Shown here in pieces: positions 56,667 through 64,000 of a stretch of DNA of 64,000 nucleotides. Under the pieces are notes generated by a model. It saw nothing but the letters and a program-made list of their open reading frames with translations. It searched no databases and was not told the origin of the DNA. The position numbers and the translations under genes are program-made. Every line of letters starts with the position of its first letter. Within the stretch, counting starts at the first letter, position 1. The stretch is from Pseudopithomyces maydicus. Taxonomy: Eukaryota > Ascomycota > Dothideomycetes > Pleosporales > Didymosphaeriaceae. The DNA lies in assembly GCA_026873275.1 (NCBI GenBank), contig JANTUC010000001.1, positions 1,550,001-1,614,000 of the forward strand, written 5' to 3'.

Positions 56667-58609
56667 CTATATTTCACTATGCCTATCGAACTTGCTTGGT
56701 AGGCTTGGTGGCCTGGTTTCCAATCTATGTTCTTGAAAACTCTCAACCAGCGCTGAATACGAGAAACTGCGAGATCCACCATTGGTGCGATATGCAACGA
56801 AGCCGAGTACAGTGGCGGCGATAGTGAGCAAAAGCGCTATTCCGTACGACAAGAATAGGGCTTTTTGATTAAGTGCATACACATTGGTGTTTTCGAATAC
56901 AGTAATATTAGTCGGCATTCCTTCCGAGTCCCTGGGAGATGTTAATAACGCAAATCGGGTGTGCGGACCTTCCGTCTCACTCACAAGAATGCATCTGCCG
57001 CTAGGAGCGACAGGGTTATGTTATCGCTCAATTGCTCAACGAGCTCAGGAATCGTCTTGTCGCTCTTGAAGGGCTGGTTGCCGCCCCCATAGCCTCGAAT
57101 GTTGTATTTATTCATATTTTGGAAATCACCGGCAAAATCTTTCGCGCCAATTACACGGGTTCGCTGAATAGCAGATACCTCCGAAAGCTGGTCCATGAGA
57201 CCAAGCCATATCCCCTGGTAAGCAAACCGCTGGACATTTGTGTCATAGACAACGGGAAGTGGGGGTTTCCTGGATCAGGTTCGTCGAAGATATAAGGGTT
57301 CTTGACTTTCGATGCAGCTTGCCACTTGACTGGCTCTATGGTTTTCACTTCCGTGTCTAGAAATTGTTGGCCGTTTCGAAAGGTTGCGTTGACGTTGTAT
57401 GATGCATTGTACATGGTACAAATGTACGCCCCCTTTTGTCGATACTCCTGCTCATCTGTAGCGAAGACAGCGGAGTTGGTAATCATCCACAGCTCCAGCC
57501 CATGAGATAGGCGTCTGGTTGTATTTACTCCATAGGGAATAATTTGCCCGGTCTTGTTCAGTACGGGAACAAAAGCTTGGTATCGTTCTTCAACACCCAG
57601 GGACAAATCCTTGATAACTTTGAACTCGTCTCGTCTTTCGGTCTCATTACGACAGCGAACGGATGGCCCGTAGAATTCGAAAGCAAAAGTAGAATTGATA
57701 AACTTAGGCTTCAATGCTTCGATCCTGCCTGACGTAGCGCTGGCCACAACATGAATCGCTATCTGTGGGCTGGGGCTTTCGTATAGCATCAGATTTGTTT
57801 TTCTAACATTCTCTGTTGTATTACACTTTTCGCCTTGATAATATTCGATTAAGCATTCGGGATAACTGCCAGCTGCGTGCATCAGAGCCCATCGAGGATA
57901 GTCTAAACCACGAATCTTCATGTCAGCAAACCTTACTCATTTTAGAAACTGGGGAACGTACCTGCAAAAGCGACTCTTGGTGCTGTTCCGGGGACTATGT
58001 TAGTGGAATTCTGATTGACGACTGTCAATGTAGACGGCGTGACGATGGCAGAAATTGGTATGGTCCAGGCTAGAAATGCCAACGCCATTGCTATAGTTGC
58101 TTTCCCAAGTAATTTGACCCGGAACAGGCTTACCATGTCGATGGGTGCTAAAAACATGGCATCTATATCTTGAGGGCGAAGTCTTTTCTTTTCGATGGTA
58201 GCCCATACGTGCTGTACTTGAGCCGTAAGAACCGCCAGCGTCCAGCTGGTTTTCGCAACGAATGCCAATCCCGTTCCAATCCGAATGTTCCATTCCTGGG
58301 ATATTTTCGACGGATCATCCACCGCTTTGCCTATGAGAGAGCGGTAGTCTAATATCAGATTAGCTTTTCGTTACCTATGTCAAAATTTCGCTCACAGAGA
58401 TAATGTGCAAGCGCACCCGCAAAGCCGATAAAAACAAAGGTCATCATCTGAATAGGCACACTCCATAGTCTGTCTGATAATGGTTTCTTAAGCCAACCTC
58501 TTCTATCTTTCGCGGTCGCATCGCGAGATACCGATCGTTCGCTGGAAGACTGCAGATAATTATGCGAAGGTCGGCTTGAAGATGGTGGAAGCAATTCTAT
58601 ACTAGACAT
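56667..58609 (-). CDS. multi-pass membrane protein with large external loop
   Basis: Four exons (58609-58375, 58330-57962, 57902-56985, 56931-56667; introns 44-59 bp) give about 595 residues. Three transmembrane helices fall at about 50-75, 90-115 and 140-165, and a fourth at about 520-545. Between helices three and four lies a glycosylatable loop of about 340 residues. This is the layout of the large fungal family sometimes labelled formylmethionine deformylase-like, with no demonstrated function. The frame breaks at the plus-strand G run 57261-57265 (C run on the coding strand); one more base joins FDEPDPGN to PPLPVVYDTNVQRFAYQG. The last intron is required to reach the final helix. Confidence 0.8.
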
Positions 58610-60688
58610 TTGACAGCTCCCCGAGAAACAGTTAGAACTGAAGAGGAAAATTGTAAAGCAGAATCCCAGAGGATCAGGTAACATTGCGTACCTATTGGCG
58701 CCCCCATGGTCCCGATCTTCAGGCCCACTTGCTTACCAGGCCATGCCTGTTTTATCTTGGGGCCATCAAGTCATGGCAGAAGCTAACCGATCTCTATTTA
58801 TACGTTCGGCTCTTGAAAGCGGGCTGTCCTCAATGTTGCATTGTAAGATGGCGACACGAACATCCGTTTCTTCATGCAACGACATAGAATCGTGTTTTGT
58901 TTGTCTACTCTAAAATATCAGTCTCATGAAACTATACTATGTATACTGTATACATGCCTTTCCTGTGCTTGTCCTTGTTTACGATTCATTGTCTCATGCA
59001 CGTATGTGGAGCGACGGCGATAGATTGTTGGAGGTGGGTAACGGACCCAGGGGAACGACGGATGTAATGTCCTCGTTATGATCCGATTGATGCGTATGTA
59101 CCCCGTAGGGTATTCAGGCGAGTTGGTTGCCTATACTGCCAAGGTTAATCTGCACACGTGCATTCTTGGCATACATGTAGAAGCACGGTTAGCACGGGTC
59201 AGAAAGGTACCTCTGATAAAAACAAAACCTGGTCGCAGAGCAGCCTGTTTACTTGGGAACGAGAATTCAAGGCCGATGTGGTTACCCTATGAGGACTCAT
59301 AAACCATAGCCGGCATTTTGCTCTTTTCTCGAGACTGAGTATAGCCGCAGAGTCAAAATCTCACGCTGTAGTTTCGGAATGTAATAGATCGTTTCGTAAG
59401 AGCGAGAAGAAGTAGCAAAATGTCCAATTAAATAAAGTATGATAAAAAAAATACCCGCTCGCGACGGCGAAAAAAGGTGTACATATCGATTGAGAACTGG
59501 CAAGTACATGACCAGAACTAAGAGGATGGGTGATGAAATCTATGACTGTCATACCCCCATCAATGGGTGTGTGGAATAACAAAGCACAGAGTGCGTGTCT
59601 TAGGCTTATTCGCGTACGTATCCGAGGGTAGCAGCTAATTATAGATGCTTTCGGTGGATCATGCTTGGAGATGAGGTACGAGTCGACGAGATCGATTTTT
59701 GGGAGATGCGTACTCGATAGCGTAAAGGGCGTCCCTGTATCCGCATCAACACAGTCACTCTGCAGCATCAACACAGAGCTACTCACCCACGATAGTGATT
59801 CATATATGATTGAAAATCGTTGAAAAAAGCGCCAATGCTTCTATAGGTCGATGGGCAATCAAGGGCTGAGCACTGGGGCTTCTATAGTGCTATCAAGGTA
59901 AGCGTTGAGGCGTGGAGGAGTTCCATTGAGAATACATCACAACAAGTGCTGAAATTCGTAGACACCATTACGATGATCCTAAGGTAGTGATGGCGTTTCT
60001 CGTCGATGCACATGAGTTATGTATCAGGATAGAGGGGGCGGACTCATGACTTGAGCGGTGTGGTCTAATTAGCAGCCTATCGATATGCGTAGGTGTTACA
60101 AACGGTCACGAGCCAGCGCCGCATCTGCGGCTGTAACGTTTGTACCCCCTATGCATCATCTATCTCAGTCATCGATAGGACGACGAAAAAGGAGCAGACA
60201 GAGAGTAGCTAGACTTACTGTCCTCACCAAAGAATATAAGTACTTCATCCTCCAGAGTATTGGTATATTCATAACCCTTAGCAAGATATAAGAACACCCT
60301 AATGCTTCCTGGGGGTTGCGCATTATATGCCTAGAATTTATAATTCAAAAGCTCATCAAAGACCACCTAGACACGCCCTTCATGTTGCAATGACGAGTGT
60401 CACGACACACTGACAAATTTGACTCCAAGAAGCTGAATATCTGAAGTGTTGGCTATGACTCTTTCAGAAGACGGGGATTCTTCTGACAATGTGACTTGAT
60501 CAAAGAGTAAATGAGCACCACTGACTGAGTTAAACCATCACTGGATTGAGTCATCGCTGATGGTTATCAAGTATAAATAGAGCTTCTCTTTCTTGATTAA
60601 CATCTTTTTTCTACCAAACACCATCTTACCAAGAAATCCTCGCCCCAGAAAAACTATATACGACCCTACGACTTGCGGAAACACAAGC
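58610..60688. other. long intergenic region, promoter elements at right end
   Basis: 2.1 kb without a supported gene. A minus-strand frame at 59361-59786 lacks features. Near the right end a TGAGTCA (AP-1/Gcn4-type) at 60547-60553 is followed by TATAAATA at 60572-60579, about 110 bases before the kinase-like ATG at 60689. Confidence 0.5.
60547..60579 (+). promoter_or_regulatory. TGAGTCA plus TATAAATA promoter elements
   Basis: An exact TGAGTCA at 60547-60553 (the Gcn4/CPC1 and AP-1 core) sits 18 bases before a consensus TATA box at 60572-60579. Both precede the orphan kinase-like gene and are the clearest core-promoter signature in the window. Control by amino-acid starvation or an AP-1 factor is inference. 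Confidence 0.55.
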
Positions 60689-61609
60689 ATGAACGACAGC
60701 GATAGCGACGGTCTACCATTTCCTGGTGAAGACTTCGATCAAGTGGACCCGGTCAAGTACGAACTTCCCGCCGTCTCCCCCTCGTCGATACAGAAGATAC
60801 AAGAAACTGGAAAGTTCATCTACATCAAGCCAGCCGGCAAAACTGAGCGTCACGACCTTCTCTTCTGTCTTCCAATCCATGGAAAATCTATCGATGATCT
60901 GCAAGTGGTCAAGGTCAGGACATCGTCTGTCCAAAACCATGAACAGGAACGTAAAGCTCTGCAACAGATCCATGAACGCCTAGAGGAACCTTTTCGAAGT
61001 CGATTTCCCGAATGTCTTGGGGAATCCACACCGGATTATTTCGCAATGACAGGTTATTCTCGACCCATAACTCTCGAAAATCTTGTTGGAGAGTGCAGAT
61101 GCGAGAAGGGCGACTTGCCGAGGGATGTCCTTGTACTTCTTTTCCGTCAACTTTCAGAGACCTTTCATTCGCTGAACGGTATCGGCCTGAAACACGGAGA
61201 CATCCATGAACGTAACATTCTGTTCCAAATGGAGGAATTCAAGACAACGGTTCTTCCTCAAGTCAAGATCATCGATTTCGGCTCTTCCAAAAGCTCCCTC
61301 GAAACCGTTATTGGGCTTATGTCTCTGATGAAGAGATTGGTGGAGCTATACCCAAAACATGCCGAACGCGACAGAACATGGATAGAATTTCGCGACAATA
61401 TAGACGCTCTGAACAAAAATCCTGAGTGCGCCAAGGTTCTTAGTACCGCAAAGAATATTGTCGCCGACTTGGATTCACAAGAAGGATCGCTTTCCGAACG
61501 TGCACAGTTGCTCTTCGAAAAGATTTCGAAGGCGAAAATGGACCATGGCTTGTGGGTAACGGATGAAGACGTCAGAAAAGCGATCGAGGAGGCAGGCCGT
61601 ACGAATTGA
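60689..61609 (+). CDS. orphan kinase-like protein
   Basis: 306 residues, intronless, from the ATG at 60689. An acidic N-terminus precedes a kinase-fold domain: VVKVR lysine near residue 85, catalytic loop KHGDIHERNILF (HGD in place of HRD, with Asn kept) and IIDFGSS as DFG. The layout and HGD variant recall the RIO/lipopolysaccharide-kinase and aminoglycoside-phosphotransferase side of the superfamily. The C-terminal about 90 residues are helical and polar. No transmembrane segment. Substrate unknown; the motifs suggest activity is possible. Confidence 0.8.
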   Translation: MNDSDSDGLPFPGEDFDQVDPVKYELPAVSPSSIQKIQETGKFIYIKPAGKTERHDLLFCLPIHGKSIDDLQVVKVRTSSVQNHEQERKALQQIHERLEEPFRSRFPECLGESTPDYFAMTGYSRPITLENLVGECRCEKGDLPRDVLVLLFRQLSETFHSLNGIGLKHGDIHERNILFQMEEFKTTVLPQVKIIDFGSSKSSLETVIGLMSLMKRLVELYPKHAERDRTWIEFRDNIDALNKNPECAKVLSTAKNIVADLDSQEGSLSERAQLLFEKISKAKMDHGLWVTDEDVRKAIEEAGRTN

Positions 61610-62464
61610 ATCAGGTCTTGTACAATCGCATCTGCATCCCACGCCTTGTCCTCTGGATAACCTACGATACATGAGCATCCAGAGGCCATAGGTTGTCCTT
61701 GGGAGATTCTCCACAACAGTATCTCCTTCTCTGATCCCATCATTTCCAAGTTTTTCATTTTTCTACTCTGTTCTCTTCATGTTTCTTTCCTTTTCTTTCT
61801 TTCTTTATTTCTTTTCACTATCTAATATCTCCTTCCATTTCATAAGTTCTTTTTAATTCCTATTCATCTTCCCCTTCTATTTCTTTCTCTCTTTCTTTAG
61901 GCTAATGGTAATTTAAATCTGTGGTTGGATTTCTTTTGGTGGTGTTTGTTTCTCGTGTATGTTTCTTGTGTAGGATACACTCTTTTGTACTGTTGTTAGA
62001 TAGATTATAATAGCAATGCTGATGGTCATGAGACCCCAAATAGTGTGTCGTAGTGCCTGATATCCTTGACTCATTGCACCAATACAAAAGTTCGAGAATA
62101 TTCGACGAGGACGCCCACGGAAAAAAATACGAATCGTCAAAAACAGTATTGTGGGCATTTTCCCACTGATAATTCCTCTCATTGGGTTATTATACGTTGC
62201 TTTGGGATTTGGTCCAGGAGAATTCTGTTGTCAATACCTTGGCAGACGGGTATCTAAGCAGGATCACAACTGTGCTGATATCACGCGTCACATTGGAAAA
62301 CATTTCAAGAATATTTTTTGATCGATCAACTCCACACAGGGTGTCAACAACATCATTGTGACTATTTGATTGCCCTCCCCTCTTCTACATACACACTATA
62401 GAAGATGCATGATCCTTGTTAGAACGAAAATTACGTGTCGAGCTTCACAAAATGCGGCATGCCC
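61610..62464. other. convergent intergenic with pyrimidine tract
   Basis: Between the kinase-like and P450 stop codons. 61741-61905 is very C/T-rich with CTTT units. No gene is supported; a minus-strand frame at 61913-62182 has one hydrophobic stretch but no other support. Confidence 0.5.
61741..61905. repeat. C/T-rich (CTTT-type) low-complexity tract
   Basis: A long pyrimidine run on the plus strand including TTTCTTTCCTTTTCTTTC-like sequence, just downstream of the kinase-like gene. It may affect 3' end formation, or be simple low-complexity sequence. Confidence 0.7.
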
Positions 62465-64000
62465 CTAAGAACGATTGATAAGACAACGTTTGCCCCTTGG
62501 GAACATCAGCAAATAAGCCTTTGGTACCATATCATCGTCGGTGAAACCCTCTTGCGACGAGACCTTTGCATTTGGGAATGTCCGGAAAAATTTCGCGGTC
62601 GATAGTCGAAGCTCCATCATTGCCAGATGCAGTCCAATGCAGTCTGGTCAACAGTTAGTACGCAGATCACGGACATTACACTCTTACACATACTTCGAGG
62701 GCCGCCCCCAAAGGGCATCCACGCGTCATTCATATCTAAATCATCAGTTAGTATAGATCGAGATGATGAAAGCACCAAATCTTTTTTCTATTCCGACTGA
62801 TATCTTTTAACTTTGTGATAGACAATTACTTACCCTTAGTTGGGGTTTCCCATCTGGAAGGGTTGAATCTATTCGAACATTAGCCGTTATGATCCCTAGG
62901 TGTGGGTGACCAATTATAAACCTACTTGTACGGATCAGGATACACCGAGCCGTCCCGATGCAGACTCCATGCCTGTGTCGTTATCGTGAGACCACCAGGT
63001 AGCCAATATCCATCAATTTCAGACCCGCCTTGAGGAACAGTTCGTCGAAGAGCCCCTGGGGCTGCTGCATATAGTCGAAGTGTCTCTTGAATCACATTAT
63101 TCAAGTAGGGCAAAGACTCAAGATGTTCATCAGTGAACTGCTCTGGAAGCTTGGAAACTTCTTCGACAAGTCGTTGCTTTATCGCAGGGTCTTTGCATAC
63201 CGCCCACACCATATACGTCAGGGAGTGTGCAGTTGTATCACTCCCTGCAACGATGTATGCTCGCGCTTCTGCGGCAAGCTCTTTGTGAGACATACCCTCC
63301 TCACCCGCCTTGTATAAGTTCTTGAATAGGGTGGGCTTGGAATTGACAGGATCCGCTTCCACAATGTTCTTGTGGCGCTGGAGTGACTCCTCTGCATATC
63401 TCAAGATTCGAGTAGTCGAGTCGGCTGCTTCTTTAAACAAAGGGACATCGAAAGGAAGTCGGGAGGCGAATTTGACGACAGAAGGGAAGGAGAGTCGCAG
63501 GCCAGCTAGCGAGGCTACTTTCCCAAGATCTTCAGCATACTGGGTTGTCTAATGGACCTGTCAGCACCGATCGTTCAAGTCCGGGACAAGAAACTTACTT
63601 TTCCTATCTCCAACATCCGAAAACTATCTCCGAAACTCAACTCCCCTATGATATCAGTTGCCATGAACAACCACCATTTCATTACGTCTACGCAACCCCG
63701 ACTCTTGGTCTCCTCGGCCATTTTTTGCATCGCAAGATCCACCCTAGCTTTAACAATCGGCTCCACGCTCTTCAAACTTGACTTCGACATGGGGCCAGAT
63801 AACAACCGACGGTGCAAAGCATGGAAGTCGCTGTCTGTAGTACTGAATACACTTTCGGAAATGTTCAAGTGCCCTTGGAATGCTTTGTAAAAAGACGATT
63901 TCAAGAATGGTTGGCGGAACCTATGAACTGTCTTTGCCCCAGAGATGGAAGAAAAGTCGACTTCAGAGGGACTGAGACGGACGACGGGACCTGGGATGGT
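62465..64000 (-). CDS. cytochrome P450 (5' end outside window)
   Basis: Five exons visible: from the right edge to 63599, 63548-62926, 62868-62834 (35 bp), 62735-62694 (42 bp) and 62643-62465. Phases agree throughout. Landmarks in order: PGPVVRLSPSEV, a helix-I segment AGSDTTAHSLTY, the ExxR motif in ETLRLYAA, the PERF-like FNPSRWE formed across an intron, and the heme-binding loop FGGGPRNCIGLHLA, whose cysteine is reached only across the last intron. It is a class II microsomal-type fungal P450; the membrane anchor lies beyond the window. Clan and substrate cannot be set from this part. Confidence 0.93.

Noticed and set aside
59361..59786. 141-codon minus-strand frame with aromatic-rich end
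   Set aside because: No recognisable domain, no upstream promoter signal and an odd composition; insufficient support.

Overview
The window is a 64-kb piece of a filamentous ascomycete (Pezizomycotina) nuclear genome. The evidence is 45-80 bp GT-AG introns with short lariat-like sites, both strands densely used, and typical conserved fungal genes: an endonuclease G/NUC1 homologue, TIM13, NIP7, NOC3, ECM14, a TcdA-like tRNA dehydratase, a Sec7-PH Arf exchange factor and a VIP36-like L-type lectin. Conserved housekeeping genes (about 20.5-41.9 kb and 51.3-53.3 kb) alternate with accessory stretches rich in secreted, membrane and orphan genes. I see no virus, transposase, CRISPR array, tRNA or rRNA.

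Layout. 1-5.0 kb is gene-poor. At 5.0-9.3 kb a TauD/Jlp1-type 2-oxoglutarate dioxygenase and a Dal5/Soa1-type anion transporter diverge from a shared 1-kb promoter; together they look like a sulfonate uptake and desulfonation module. 10.5-19.8 kb holds a secreted cysteine-rich protein, a Zn2Cys6 regulator, a single-pass protein with two HxxHC motifs (UstYa-like layout), a secreted beta-lactamase-fold protein that has lost its catalytic residues, a possible small secreted protein and a short-chain dehydrogenase. 20.5-27.3 kb has the Arf exchange factor and ECM14, divergently arranged. 27.8-31.3 kb is a gene desert holding a decayed tandem-repeat coding array and many diverged short repeats. 31.3-37.7 kb is a compact core block (tRNA dehydratase, NUC1, NIP7, NOC3); NIP7 and NOC3 have start codons only 43 bp apart.

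38.2-49.6 kb carries an orphan kinase, a GH29 alpha-L-fucosidase, a lectin-like single-pass surface protein, a 3-hydroxyacyl-CoA dehydrogenase and a short tyrosinase. 51.3-53.3 kb has the L-type lectin and TIM13. 54.4-56.5 kb holds two, probably three, small paralogous orphan proteins. 56.7-58.6 kb is a four-helix membrane protein, 60.7-61.6 kb a second orphan kinase-like gene, and the right edge cuts through a cytochrome P450.

A theme across the window is reading-frame breaks at short C/G runs inside otherwise intact genes (SDR, Arf exchange factor twice, tRNA dehydratase, GH29, membrane protein, probably the transporter). The pattern suggests consensus sequence errors more than gene decay, and it should be resolved before any of these genes is called a pseudogene. 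Exon boundaries given here were derived by reading splice sites and homology-like continuity by eye.
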